This document shows, one piece after another, positions 1-10,968 of a DNA stretch of 64,000 nucleotides. The position numbers and the translations under genes were made by a program. Source of the stretch: Pseudevernia furfuracea. Lineage: Eukaryota > Ascomycota > Lecanoromycetes > Lecanorales > Parmeliaceae. The notes under the pieces were generated by a model. It worked only from the letters and a program-made list of their open reading frames with translations, was not told the DNA's origin and made no database searches. The DNA lies in assembly GCA_022315425.1 (NCBI GenBank), contig JAIUPT010000033.1, positions 1,674,001 through 1,738,000 on the forward strand, read 5' to 3'. The first letter of the stretch is position 1, and each line of letters opens with the position of its first letter.

Positions 1-707
1 CGCCTCTAATAGAGTACCGTACACATTGAAGTTCGATCCTGAGCAATAATCCGCCTTGAAACAGTAGGCCTTGCCAAAAGAAAAACCATTATAGTATACC
101 TATTCGAGTCCCTTACCTTGCTTATTAATCCCAGCTTTTGTTCTGTCGCCGTTCCTGGGTTGCCAAAAGGAGTGATTCCTACTAAGATTAGAGTCGAGTC
201 GGGATCTTGCGCACGTTTGTTTTCCCTTTTCCTACTCTATGAGTTTTGAAACAACTGTAGCTCTGCAAACGAAAAAACGCCGTTGGGTATGTATGCCGGA
301 AAAATTTGTTCTCTCGCTGCTAAGTATACGATATGTTGTTTTTTATGTGTCCTGATATGCAAGTACTAGTACCGAAGTATTCTAAATGGCTATTCGCAAG
401 GCTTATTAATGATCCTCATGCTCGCGTGTTGAAACTATCTTATCACAGGCCAATAGTAGTATGTACAAGCTCGAACCCGTGCACGTTCAAGCCGAAGTCA
501 TAATTCGGCCTGCTCGAAGGGCCCTAGGCAATCCAATAATACAACCCCCCCCCCCAACCTTACCTCCCAAGCCCTCTAGAACGCTCCACCCCCAACACCA
601 TCGCTTGCCATTAACAGGCCTCATAAAGCGCCATGCCCCTGCCGTATGTTCAAAGCCCACAGCCACACTTCTCTTCGGCTGCCGTTCACCACCTCAATGA
701 AGCACAC
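1..707. other. Intergenic, no gene seen
   Basis: No convincing coding region. A short poly-C run lies near 544-555. The right end is presumably the 3' untranslated region of the leftward gene that stops at 708. Short open frames at 461-1190 have no recognisable homology and mostly run antisense to that gene. Confidence 0.5.
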
Positions 708-2504
708 CTACTCCTCACTCCCACTAGTCTCTCCCTGCACCCACATCCTCCGCAGCAGCCCTTCCACGCCATCGTCCATCGGCCTATCCTCTTCATTCTC
801 CTCCACTGACTCGGGACTCCCCTTCCCCACCTCAAACCTCACTCTGCCCCTCACCTGCGCCGCCTCCCCCAAACCCTCCACTGGCATCTTGACGCTCTTC
901 CCCCTGTGCCCATCAGGCGCTTTCTTCCCATCCAGCTTCTTCCGTCCATCCAATCTCCGCCTATCGAGCTTTCTCTGCACGCCCTGGTTTTTGAGACTGC
1001 GAGCAAGCAAATCAGGGTAGAACCGCTTCGCATTCGCACACTCGACCCTTGCCTGCGTCCACTGCCTTGCCTGTCTCGCCTCCATCTCTTTCGACCCAGC
1101 GCCGAGATTCTGGATTCCGAAACCTGTTCCGTGTTGCAGGAGCGGGTGTTGATCAGATGGCGGATCGCGCTGCGTGGACATGCGCTGTAGATCCAACTTC
1201 AGCTGCGTGAGTGATTTGCCCTTTGTAGGATCAGCACCGCGAGCTGATTCGAAGGGGGAGGCGCGGGTTTCTTTTGGAGGCTTGACTGGGTTCTTGGCGT
1301 TAGGGTATTTGGGTATTGGTGGAGATGCCGAGCTGGAGTCGCCGTTGCTGAGACGGGGGTGGGAGAGATTGGCGGCAGATTTGACCTTGCGAGCAGTTGC
1401 TTTGACAGCTAAGGATGAGTCTAATGGAGAACCTGGGCGGTCGTGCTGGGTAGTATGGTTAAGGTGTGCTAGGTTGTGTTGGAGATGGGATACAGAGCCT
1501 GGTGTTGCGCTGCCGGAGTTCGAACCTGTGCCGCTGAGGAAGCGAGATATCCCATCTGGAGGCATAGAATCCTTGTTACCGAATGTAGAGTCCTGGCTGT
1601 GAACGAAGGCTGGGGAGCCGCTGGAGCCATTTGGTGTGACTGTTGCCGACACGTTAGAGGTTTTGGGAGCTGCATTGTGGATGCTGCGATTGAGGAGACG
1701 GTGGGTCACGTCGTCTGCGTTTGGTGGGTAAGAGTATGGGGATCTGTCTCGATGAGGATCTTGCTCCTTTGCATGATCGACGAAAGCTGAAGGATTGTTT
1801 GGTGGAGACTGTGGAGGTGATTGAGGAAGGTTCGGAGGAGATACTTCTGCGGGCTCATCTGGCGAAGGAGGATCTTCCAGCTGAGGAGTCTTACGACCTA
1901 CTGAACTTTGTCGAGTGGTATGCGGGGACTGAGAATTGCTTTCCTCTGTCCAATCATCGTTCTCTTGATCCTCATCTCCCACTTTAAAGCCCGCCTGCCC
2001 TTTCAATGGACCATCATCATCGCCCTTCTTGCGCAAGTTATTCTTCGTCTGCGCCTTCTCCCCTTTGGATTGGTTCCCCAGCTTGGTCGACGAAATATTA
2101 CGCCCCAGAGATACTTCTGATTTGTTCTTCTTCATAGACACCTTAGACCCAACTCGTGGCAAGCTGACATTAGAGATATTGCGCTTAAAGTTGTGTGTAG
2201 TTGGGCTGGCCGTCGGAGTATGCGACGCTGATCTAGTGTGGTGTCTCGCTGCAACCTCTCCTGCCTCACCGGGGCCCAACTTGGAGAGCTTGTGTAGACC
2301 CTTGCCATGTGATGGCACTCTTCCATGAGGATGACGTCCATGACCGACGGCATGCGCCTTGTGCAACTTGGTTGAGGACCCTTTACTGTGCGACTTGGAG
2401 AGAGGACCGGTGTTTGGAGAGCCTTTGGAGAGAGAAGCGGAAGATGAGGCCCGCTCGTTCAGCTGTGGTCTTCTGGCTGGTGACGGAGAGGCGCGACCAG
2501 ACAT
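708..2504 (-). CDS. TCO89-like TORC1 subunit (probable)
   Basis: Single-exon protein of 598 aa starting at the ATG at 2504. It is strongly disordered: rich in Ser, Pro, Gly, Lys and Asn, with no membrane segment or folded catalytic domain. The first 200 residues carry conserved-looking short blocks, namely a His/Lys-rich stretch (47-75), SHTPTASPT (94-102), a basic KRNISNVSLPR segment (107-117), further SLxRN-type repeats (to about 142), and an acidic DDWTEESNSQSP motif (183-194). This pattern is what I associate with filamentous-fungal relatives of TCO89, a TORC1 component that works at the vacuolar membrane in nutrient signalling. The family call rests on remembered block order, not on an alignment. 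The C-terminal third (about residues 400-598) is basic and unassigned. An alternative is a generic low-complexity fungal protein. Confidence 0.5.
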   Translation of the reverse strand: MSGRASPSPARRPQLNERASSSASLSKGSPNTGPLSKSHSKGSSTKLHKAHAVGHGRHPHGRVPSHGKGLHKLSKLGPGEAGEVAARHHTRSASHTPTASPTTHNFKRNISNVSLPRVGSKVSMKKNKSEVSLGRNISSTKLGNQSKGEKAQTKNNLRKKGDDDGPLKGQAGFKVGDEDQENDDWTEESNSQSPHTTRQSSVGRKTPQLEDPPSPDEPAEVSPPNLPQSPPQSPPNNPSAFVDHAKEQDPHRDRSPYSYPPNADDVTHRLLNRSIHNAAPKTSNVSATVTPNGSSGSPAFVHSQDSTFGNKDSMPPDGISRFLSGTGSNSGSATPGSVSHLQHNLAHLNHTTQHDRPGSPLDSSLAVKATARKVKSAANLSHPRLSNGDSSSASPPIPKYPNAKNPVKPPKETRASPFESARGADPTKGKSLTQLKLDLQRMSTQRDPPSDQHPLLQHGTGFGIQNLGAGSKEMEARQARQWTQARVECANAKRFYPDLLARSLKNQGVQRKLDRRRLDGRKKLDGKKAPDGHRGKSVKMPVEGLGEAAQVRGRVRFEVGKGSPESVEENEEDRPMDDGVEGLLRRMWVQGETSGSEE

Positions 2505-3072
2505 TCTGTGTACTTTTTAATGCTGTCGGGGAATTGATGTGGGGCTGGTGATTGGCGGTGCGGGTGAGCGCGGAGGTTTGCGACAGTCTGTGGGAGACTT
2601 CTCAGATGTTGAGATTTACTATCAGAGCGCACAGGAAGCCATTACCAAGATGGCCGAGTCAATACTGTCATAAAAAGTGAGTACGTATGTCATACAACAG
2701 TACGAATATGAGTAATGACTGTTTGCATGCATAAGCAAAGTGAGCGCAAACTGACGGGCCTTCGCCTTGGCCGCATCATTGTCCAATCGGTTACATTCTT
2801 TGCCTTAGCGTCGCCTTGCAAGGCGTGACTCCCAAAGACAATTTTACCCCTGAACCCCCCCCCTGACCTCGATACTATGCACAGTCTTCTCAATGGTGAT
2901 AATTCATATGCAGAAAATCCCTGGTGCAGTGTAAGAAAGGTAGTAGATAGTCGAAGATGATATGTATCAAATCTATTACATAAAAACATATATATATGCA
3001 ACAGATTCGAGAAATTTAGACGCTCCGTCCACGCCACGTTAGAAACCAGACTTGCTTGCAAATGTTTCTGTA
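2505..3072. other. Intergenic between two leftward genes
   Basis: Should hold the promoter of the gene ending at 2504 and the 3' UTR of MET10, which stops at 3073. A 9-base C run is at about 2855-2863 and a short TATA-like alternating tract at 2987-2996. No gene seen; the 123-aa minus-strand frame here (2690-3061) has no protein-like features. Confidence 0.5.
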
Positions 3073-6000
3073 TCAGTAAACCTCCAACACATATCTCAGC
3101 TGCTCCTTCAACTTCTCAATCTCAGTCCTCGGGGTCACCTTTTTGCCAAGAGTCTTCGCATCCCTAGCAATCGCATCTTCAAGTACGTTAGTGACATCAG
3201 GAACAGGCCATGTGGGACCGCCTAACGACAATATATTAGCAAGTCGTGTTCGCAATCTTGCAGAAGCACTTACATAGATAGAAAGCCCCTTCCTCCTTCA
3301 AATAAGCTTGGATAATATCATTCATGGTCTGCCTCATCCGATCCTGGATATAGATTTTCTGCGGCTGGTCACGGGAGAAAGCACGACCAAGCAAAGTGAT
3401 GACACCCGCATCCTGATACGCCTCCCACTCCTCTCCATAGCAATACTCTTCTCTTTGATGTCTTGAGCCCATATAGAGTAATACAGATCCAATGTCCTTG
3501 CCCTGTGCCTTCTCCCACGCGCGATACTGGACAAAGGCCCGGAATGGCGCAAGGCCAGTGCCAAGACCAGCCATGATCAATGGCTGGGTAGACTTTGGTG
3601 GCAGCTTCATCACGCTGGGCTTGACGGAGACAGTGACAGAAGCGCCAACTCTGAGCTTGTTGAGGAACCGGGTAGCTTGACCAAATCTGTCGCGGCCTTG
3701 CGGATCTACCCAGCCGACCACCACAATCATCAAGGCAACGCTGTTTGGCGTCACCTTCTGGCATGACGCAATGGAATATTCTCTTCGCTTCATCGGACTG
3801 ACAATGCGGACAATATCATGGAAGCTTGGATGGGCTGAAGGGAACTCTAAAAGGATATCGGCATAAGTAATAGTATCTACTTCGGCTCTCCTCTTGAACT
3901 CCTGGTTACCCTCTTTGGTAGGGCCTCCCAAGGTAGTGAGCTCCTTCCACTCATCGGGATTATCAGCGAACTCAGCCAAAGACTCGTAGAAACGCTTCGG
4001 TGGTCGACCGAAGATGTCGACATTCTGCATAAGCGCTTGATACACTGTCCTGTTCTCAAGCACCTGGGGGTTCTCCCGGCTCGGCACCTCAACAACTTCT
4101 TGAGGATCAAGCTTGTAAAACTTTATAAACTCCTCGACCTCGACTTCGTCATTCTCAGCGTGAATACCAAGCGCTTCTCCAATATCGTAGGTCAGGCCCG
4201 AATTCCCAAGATCAAATTCGATGTGGAAGATGTTTCTGTCGTAAGATGGTGGCGTAAGTCTGCGGTTCTCCTGTACATGCACGGTGTAGGTCTTGACGTT
4301 GACATCTGGGCGCAGTGCCGGCTTTGTGCCGTAAGCCTCCTTGAAAATCAAGCCCTTGGCCGCCGTTTTCCAGTCCTTGAGGTACGTGGGCGGTTCTACC
4401 TCAATTTTGTCATAAGCCACAAAGCTGCTCGCATATATGTCCTTGAGCAGCGAGGGTGGCGTGCCCTCTAATTCCTCGGTGGCCCAAGGCTCGGGGGTCT
4501 CTATGAGTCGTAAAGCGTTGTCTAGAACCTTGGCCAGTTCCTCGAATGTCTCGATGGTTCCATTGACAGATGCCAACTTCTGCAATCCAGTCTTCTCGAG
4601 GCTGGGCAATGCAACGCGCAAGAATGCCAACTCTGTCAAGTACACTTCCTGCGCTAGATCGTTGGCTACGACCTCAATTGCTGGCGGATCCAAAATATAC
4701 AGCTTAGCATTTTTTGCGGCCAATGCATTCCTGAATTTAACTGGAAGCTTCTTTTCTAGGTCATCATCTTTTACACTCGGTAGCTTCAGAATGACTTTCC
4801 CGCCAGCCTTGAGGCCATTGAGAATGTCAAACGTCTTGAGAAGGCTCTCTCCGCCGACATAGACGACATCTGCTGCATCAATCGAGTACGAAGCCTCGAT
4901 CGTCTTCTTAGACTTTCGGATATCAGAACGGAACACCCCCCCTTGAACGAGATTGTCGTATGCAGTCTTGGTGGTGACATTGTTCGCGGAATCGGTTGCT
5001 AAAGCTTGGCCGAGCGCAGCTGGCGCGTTTGCGGACTCTGAGGTATCGATGTCCCAAAAGGTATACTGCTGGACAGAGGAAGGATCAAGCAATTGGAGGG
5101 GCGAAGGTGCCTCAGATTCGGTCAATTCAGTTTTAGGCTGCAAGATTGGCTTCTCCACCAGCAGTTGAAATGCAGCTGCAACAGAGACAGGCGTCCAGAC
5201 GGTTTCCCTCGCGTACTTCACATCAACTACCGCGGGACGTGTTGCCCATTTGTCCGAGAAAGTGATCGCTGCTACAACGTCACCATAGAGATTCGAGTGA
5301 ACACTGCCGTCTGATACCGCTTGCTGGTCATCAACTTGACCAAGCACACCGATCGTCCTCACTGACTCAGGCAGGATCTTAAGAAATTCCTCTTCAATGA
5401 ACGGCCTGTAGATCCTGACATTCAGGACTCCCGCTTTCGCGCCGTCTCTTTCAAGAGACAGAGCAACTTGCGGGGCCAATGATGATTCCGCAGTCCCGAA
5501 GACTACTAGCACCGAGTCTGGCGTTGCGTGGCCATGATACTCGAACACCCCGTACTGAGTACCAAGCTCGCCATTGAACGCGTTCAGCAGTCGCAGCACT
5601 TTTGTATCTAGGTCTGCATTTTTCTTTCCCGGGGAAGAGATCTCATGCTGAACGGCCTTGTACGTATTGTGCAGACCCGTTTGGTCTAGAACATCAATGA
5701 CTCTTGTTGTTTCCCTCCCAATGCTCACACCATCGTAGATGTGTATGGTGGGTATGATGCTTGCAAGCAGCGTAGAGAGTAATGCCATATGCTGCGCCTC
5801 GTATGCAGAGAATGAAGATACCATACCAAATCCCAGCTCTTCTGCCAGCGACAAAGCGGAGGTATAATCCGTGACCAACTGTGAGGAAGCTCCAGCATAG
5901 TCAATGGCCGCGATATGAGCCACAAATGGACTGGCGACGGAGTATAGTAGTGATAGCTGATCGAGAGCAGCGCGGAGGTACTGCAAGGTAGAGGACGATG

Positions 6001-6406
6001 CCAAGATAGACTGGGGAACATATCGTTTCTTCAAATCGAAGTCCTTGGAGAAGATGTACCCCAGCGCTATGGACGCGGCGCCTTGCCGAATCTGCATGGA
6101 ATCGACATTCGTAGGGTATCCATAGACATTTTCCGACCCCTCTCCAAACCAATCTTTGACAGCGACATCGAGGTCGAATGTCTCAGGCGAGTAGGTCCAT
6201 AGTCTGTCGGAAAGGGTGTACGCGACTTGCTGGATCAATGTCTGGGCTGTCACATATGTGGGTCCGCCAATTGAAGAAAGTGAGGTCAGCTGGCCGAAGG
6301 GCAAGGTTGTAGAATACTGCTTGAATTCTTTCAGCTTTTTTTCTGGCCCTTCGCGGACGGGCTCGGGCTCTGCTGGGCCGTTGGATTCGGCTGGCTGAAG
6401 ACGCAT
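3073..6406 (-). CDS. MET10: Sulfite reductase (NADPH) flavoprotein alpha subunit
   Basis: Two exons, 3274-6406 and 3073-3221, with one 52-nt intron (GTAAGT donor, GCTAAT branch, TTAG acceptor); 1093 aa. A TTG 9 nt upstream also opens the frame, but the ATG at 6406 is the natural start. The splice restores the conserved FYLCGPTWPVP segment of the NADP(H)-binding domain. Order of domains: an N-terminal pyruvate:ferredoxin-oxidoreductase-like region, then a ferredoxin-reductase module with the FAD-binding RREYSIAS motif and the nucleotide-binding GLGTGLAPFRAF motif, then the C-terminal tail ending in LRYVLEVY. The family is about 1035 aa in yeast, so length fits. With the haem subunit MET5 it reduces sulfite to sulfide in cytosolic sulfate assimilation. 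It diverges from FMP52 across a 318-bp shared promoter. Confidence 0.95.
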
Positions 6407-6724
6407 GAGGGGCAAAGAAAGCAGATGAGAAGGAAAGAAGGATCAAAGGTTGGAGAGAATGACAGGACCAAGCAAAGCGGTATTGATATTGGTAAGCGAT
6501 CATTTTCACCGCCATCATCCTGGACTTTTTTTTCCCTAGACTTTTCCGCCACAGCGTAGCTAGCACGAATTGCGTGATCCGGTCGCATCGGCTTTGAAAT
6601 ACAACATGGCATTTTTAGTCTCCGCTGATTAGATAACGAACGTTAATCTCAGATCTCCCGAGGTTCGGGAGATCTTGATCCTTGTCACTGTCAACCAATT
6701 GATGACGGTATACAAATTTTCATC
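6407..6724. promoter_or_regulatory. Divergent MET10/FMP52 promoter with perfect dyad
   Basis: This 318-bp spacer separates two divergently transcribed genes. It contains a perfect inverted repeat at 6651-6675: arms AGATCTCCCGA and TCGGGAGATCT around a 3-bp spacer (GGT). Within it CCG and CGG triplets face each other (CCG-N5-CGG), the type of symmetry bound by dimeric fungal zinc-cluster factors. The repeat is seen directly; binding by a factor is inference. Confidence 0.55.
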
Positions 6725-7496
6725 ATGGCAGAAAGAATATCATCAGCAGCACTCGTAGGTTGCACTGGCCTTGTGGTAACTACTCCACACCTGACATTGA
6801 AATGTTCCAGCTACTCAGAAAATACCACAGGGTTCCCATATCCTCGCAACCCTCACATCCCTTTCCTCTCATCCCGCTGTCCATGCAATCGCCCGCCGCG
6901 ACCTCCCAACATCTTCACCCAACCTTCACCCTCTCATCGAATCCGACAGCGCAAAATGGCCTTCGAAGCTCCAATCTCTCACCCCAACCCCTGACATCTT
7001 CCTTTCCGGCCTCGGCACCACCAAAGCGCAAGCGGGCTCCTTCGAAGCCCAGCGCAAGATTGACTACGATCTCAATGTATCTCTCGCTAAGGCTGCAAAG
7101 GAGTCCGGGGTCAGAGTCTACGTACTCATCTCATCAGCTGGTGTCTCCGCCCAATCTCCGTTCCCGTACAGCAAGATGAAGGCCCAATTGGATCAAGCGG
7201 TGCAAGAGCTTGGGTTCCCTCACACAATTTTGGTGAAGCCAGGGCTGCTAGTCGGGACAAGGAAAGATAGTCGGCCTGCGGAGGCGGTCTTCCGAGCTAT
7301 CGCCAAGGGCTTGGGCGCGATAAGTAAGGAGTGGTTGACTGACTGGTGGGCACAAGATGTGGATGTTATTGGCCGGGCTGCCGTGGCGGCTGGGATGCAA
7401 TGCGTGGAGGGCAAGAGGAAGGAGGGCGTTTGGGTGGTCAGTCAGAGCGACATAATCAGATTGGGCAGAACGGAGTTGGAAGGCGAAAATGATTGA
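6725..7496 (+). CDS. FMP52: FMP52-like NAD(P)-binding mitochondrial protein
   Basis: Two exons, 6725-6775 and 6831-7496, with a 55-nt intron (GTAACT donor, CACAG acceptor) in phase 0; 238 aa. Splicing completes the N-terminal dinucleotide-binding loop as VGCTGLVGSHIL. Other family marks are FLSGLGTTKAQAG, RKIDYDL, the YVLISSAG strand, the YSKMK active-site Tyr/Lys pair and PGLLVGTRKDSRPAE. FMP52 is an atypical short-chain dehydrogenase/epimerase-fold protein found in the yeast mitochondrial outer membrane; its substrate is unknown. Length matches the usual 230-240 aa. It ends 173 bp before the stop of the convergent gene at 7670. Confidence 0.9.
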
Positions 7497-7669
7497 CCAA
7501 ACATGCTCTGTGAGACTCTTCCCAATGAGTGCGTCTCTAAACTCAAGAAGTAATCTCGGAACAAGTGGAAGTCAACACGATACTCTGACGAACGCTCTCT
7601 GCGACGTCTTCGAAGAGTATCCTCTATAAGATTTTTAGGAGCACTTTCCTTGCTCCACTGATCCACTGC

Positions 7670-8903
7670 TTAGCGATGCTTGCTCCCCTTCCGCAATGCA
7701 CTGCCACTCGTCAAATCCATCAACCTATCCTTCTCTTTCTTACTCAGATCAAAATCCTCTTTCTTGGCTTTGAACCCCTTCTTCTGCCATTCTTCATACT
7801 CCTCCATGCCTACCTCATGATATGCAATACCCAAGTCTCTGGCGACGCGATCATCCCACGCTTGTTCGTGAATCATATTGTCGTCTCCCGGTACGCCGAT
7901 GATTTCTGCCTTCTTCTCACTATCTTTCCGTTTTTGCCCCAGTCGATCTAGGGCTTTTTCTCCGAGAGGGCGGGGACGACCACCGGTGTACTTGATGATG
8001 TACTCCTTGTCGAGCTCAAAACCGAGTGTGTCGTAGGTGGGAGAGCCGTTCAGGCCTTTGCGACGGCAATCTTCGATGCGCGCTATGTTGCTGTCGGGAT
8101 CTATCTTCTGGGACTCTGGCGTCGTTTTTCTTCGCCTTTTTGGCGATGGCGGCCGGAGCGCCCTGTCGCCCTCGGCGTCCTCGGTGTCGAAGGGAATTTT
8201 CCTGGAGCTTGGCAACGCGTCTTTTCCAAGGGCGTATGCGGCCTTTTCGATGTCGATGGCAGAGACCTCCTTGCCAGAGTCTTTCTCCAGATGCTCTCGG
8301 AGCTCGACCACCCTTTCGAAGAGGGATTTGTATTCTTTGATCGTGTAATTGATCTTACGGTCCCAGCCCCTCGATTTGGCTTCTTCCCAGTGTAAATAGC
8401 GATAGAGCTCATCGGAGAAGAAGGGAACTTTCACCGGATCGTAGCATGACAATAGTAGTGATGAGGTGGCGGGCCCGATTCCCTTCAGCTTGTTGAGGGC
8501 TGTGATAGATTTGCCGTAGTCCTCATTATCCGCCTCGTACACCTCGAATGCCTTCTTCGTAATTTCACGAACATCTTTGACTGTATTGGACGCGACCAGC
8601 TTAGCGAGATTAGGACGGTAGGTGCCATGTTTTCTGCGGTCATGGAGTTGTGAGCTGCTGGGGTTTGCGTAGGAACATGTTGGTAGGACAAACGCACAAT
8701 TTCCATTCGACTAAGCTTGTTACTTCTGTCTTTTCGAGAAATGGTTCGCCATCCTTTTTGCGCTGCACAAGAGTTTCAGGAATCGTGCTCAGGCGTAGCT
8801 CTTCGAGTCCTTGGATCTTGTCTGGGACATGAGAGTCGTAGCTGAGAAGGTGGGTGTGGAGCGTGTCAAGGGATATTTGAGAGGGGCTATCGGCGGCTTT
8901 CAT
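7670..8903 (-). CDS. Conserved fungal protein with HhH-like motif
   Basis: Two exons, 8698-8903 and 7670-8633, separated by a 64-nt intron (GTGCGT donor, CCGCAG acceptor); 389 aa from the ATG at 8903. Splicing gives the continuous segment VEWKLKHGTYRPNLAKLV. Shortly after comes LNKLKGIGPATSSLLLS, a glycine-turn pattern typical of helix-hairpin-helix DNA-binding or glycosylase-fold motifs, followed by a DPVKVPFFSDE segment that ends a compact helical domain of about 250 residues. The C-terminal 130 residues are charged (KRRRKTTP, then a Lys/Glu-rich tail) and look nuclear. I recognise the family as conserved in fungi but know no established function; a nucleic-acid role is inference from the hairpin motif. 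Confidence 0.75.
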
Positions 8904-9499
8904 GTTTCGGACTGTGTACGAATCGGTTTCGGGACACGATCAAAGTTGGTTCCTTCTTAGTGTTAGTGTTGGAATGATCCTTCAGATTGATGATAGCGGA
9001 TGGAGCTATGACGTCTTTGTTTACTTCGCGCGAGACGCGTGACGCGGCTGCGCTTTCAGCTCCTAAGCTTCTAAAGTAAAGTAAAGTAAAGTACTTTAAT
9101 TCATCGAAAACAACTCCAACTCCACGAGTACTACATCGAGCATATGCAAGCTCAAAAAGCCACGATGCCTAGTAATTTCGCAGTGACTGACCAGCACTGC
9201 GCGGCAAAGTCGATAATTAAAATATCAACGATCAATGCATGAGCACAAGCAGATAAGCTGGCGTCGTGCCGAATATTTAGTTATGATTATTGGAATTGAT
9301 CAAGGATGTAGCTTAATTCTTCTATGAAGTGGTAGAAAGTCTACTTAAGATGAAAACTCTGCCGCGCGTTCCTCGAAGACATACTCGACTGAGGCCGAAG
9401 GAGGCTGAGAGAGAGAAGGGCATCGTTGACCGCCAGTTGCGCGAGGAACCCTTGCGTCGGAGCTGCCGCATCGTAACCGGCTTGTAATTGCACTTTCAG
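8904..9499. other. Intergenic with TAAAG microsatellite
   Basis: Promoter side of the gene starting at 8903, then sequence with no recognisable gene. A short (TAAAG)n tract covers about 9071-9095. Past 9400 the minus strand continues an open frame downstream of the piggyBac relic, but that part no longer resembles the transposase. Confidence 0.45.
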
Positions 9500-9866
9500 C
9501 GCCCGCCCTTTCTCTTTGAGTGGGTTTGCTAGGTATGTTGACGATTTCTTTGGCCGACCCATAAATCTTTGAATTGTTTCATCCACAGCTAGATGAGTGC
9601 CCGTCTTCTAGTACTTCTTGAATGCATGTCTAAGCGTATCACCCAGTGGTTCAAGTTTCGCAAACGAAGTCTCTTGATAGCTTTATGGCTTAGGCTTTGA
9701 GACGTGAAAGAATCTATCTATTTGTTGCCATCTTTTCAGGCTGATGTGCTTCAGAACTTGGTCATGAATAGGGCTTTTCAGAGGATCCGTGTTCCAGAAC
9801 TCTGAAATACTTGATTTTACATATAAGCCCATCCAAATGGTGACTTCCGAATAGGCTCGGCGTTTA
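9500..9866 (-). mobile_element. piggyBac-type transposase fragment (relic)
   Basis: Minus-strand reading shows two adjoining segments of a piggyBac (DDE_Tnp_1_7) transposase. The upstream part has IWMGLYVKSSISEFW, then DPLKSPIHDQVL and RWQQIDRFFHVSKP, matching the early helical domain. The downstream part has THLAVDETIQRFMGR and then NPLKEKG, around the first catalytic aspartate of the DDE domain. Between them are a frame change and an in-frame TAG where a tryptophan is usual. The rest of the DDE domain and the Cys-rich tail are missing, and sequence after NPLKEKG is unrelated. No terminal inverted repeats or flanking TTAA pair could be assigned, so this is an internal fragment of a dead copy. 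Confidence 0.7.
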
Positions 9867-9867
9867 A

Positions 9868-10113
9868 CATAATTATCTCTTACCTTCAATTGTGGTTTGG
9901 CTAGAGGGTGGTTCTATATGCCTCCTAGATTGGGAGCCTACTGGATTCTACCCAAAGCTGTCCGAAGTATGTTTGCAGAGGATCAGAGATGGGCTATTCG
10001 GCGATTTCAATAGAATCTTCCTTGAATCTATGCCACCATTGACTGAAGGGGAAGAAAGGCAGGCGGTGCTTATCTCAGAAGCATTCTCTAATGGGCAGAA
10101 ATATGGTTTGTGA
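9868..10113 (+). pseudogene. Aminoglycoside-phosphotransferase-like C-terminal fragment
   Basis: An open frame without ATG that matches the C-terminal half of fungal APH/choline-kinase-fold phosphotransferases: a catalytic-loop-like HNYLLPSIVV, then GGSICLLDWEPTGFYPK, the Mg-binding DWE segment. In active enzymes the loop is HxDxxxxN; here the catalytic Asp is Tyr and the Asn position is also changed. The N-terminal lobe is absent, and the fragment starts exactly where the oppositely oriented piggyBac relic ends, so truncation by an insertion or rearrangement is likely. It is non-functional as read. Confidence 0.55.
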
Positions 10114-10546
10114 GTACCAATCGGACCTCCCCATCGAAGTAGCTCATCTTTGAAGTCCTCCTCTATTACCTCGAGCTCAAGTTACAAATTTAGAACTGCC
10201 TTACAAGTATGATCATCCCAGCGTCGAGGGGTGATGGTTTTGATGAGACTGAAGGATGTGCCCTAATATTAACAACAAAGCATAAGTGTAAAAACAATGT
10301 CACTGAACCGGCTTTATGACATTTATATTAGATTTTGGGAGTGCGCGTTGTAATCAAGCTGAGTGATCTTATTTCGCATTTAAAGAGATTTGACGGAAGT
10401 TTGTCTTTCAGTAGGTTGACGATTGCCAGGATGAGTGGCGGAGACCTGTTGTATCTTAAAATGAAGTGATTTAGGCACGCAAAGCTCTCGTGATATCGCA
10501 GATTATTCTTTAGGGCGATTGTCAGGGCGGCCAATTATGGCAGCAC
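10114..10546. other. Intergenic, no gene seen
   Basis: Spacer between the phosphotransferase fragment and the zinc-finger fragment. A 68-aa minus-strand frame (10328-10534) has no recognisable motif. Probably old decayed sequence. Confidence 0.4.
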
Positions 10547-10968
10547 TTTGAACCTCGCTGTGCACTCGCCGAGAACGGCGTTCTCGGAAACCCCGTCAAT
10601 CGTGGGAGGATGAAACTGCGACAAGCTCGTCAGATGACACTACTGATGTGGAAATCAAATCGGAATGCTCGGACTCCGAAACACCGCTTGGATGCCAATC
10701 TTCACTTCAGTGTTGGCCTTTCCAATGTCTGCATTGCATCGCCCATATCACGCTGCCCCTGCTCGAACGACAGCACACCTTCGGCAGCAAGCAAAGCACT
10801 CGTTGCAGCGCCACTTTGACCGGTACCATCGATTTCAGCCTGGCCAGAGCTGCTCATTCCCATGATGAATGTGCGCAGCTCGCACTCAAAAGCCTCATGC
10901 ATTTTAAGAATCACGCTGAGAATCACGCGGCAGGGGTCCATGGAATCTTCATGTCTGGGAAATGCTAG
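10547..10968 (+). pseudogene. DUF3435/FluG-type C2H2 zinc-finger tail (relic)
   Basis: Read on the plus strand the frame gives RRERRSRKPRQSWEDE, an acidic Ser/Asp stretch, FQCLHCIAH, LPLLERQHTF, and, after a switch to another frame and back, an LQRHFDRYH segment, CSFPHDECAQ and LMHFKNHAENHAAGVHGI. Paired C-x2-C and H-x3/4-H spacing after a basic/acidic linker is the C-terminal layout I know from fungal DUF3435 (FluG-domain) proteins, whose N-terminal part is a tyrosine-recombinase-like domain. No ATG or recombinase core is visible upstream, and at least two frame changes break the fingers, so this is a remnant. Another C2H2 family is possible. Confidence 0.45.

Noticed and set aside
10547..10968. 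A Starship giant element
   Set aside because: Only a broken zinc-finger tail is seen; no DUF3435 recombinase core, no element boundary and no cargo structure can be shown.
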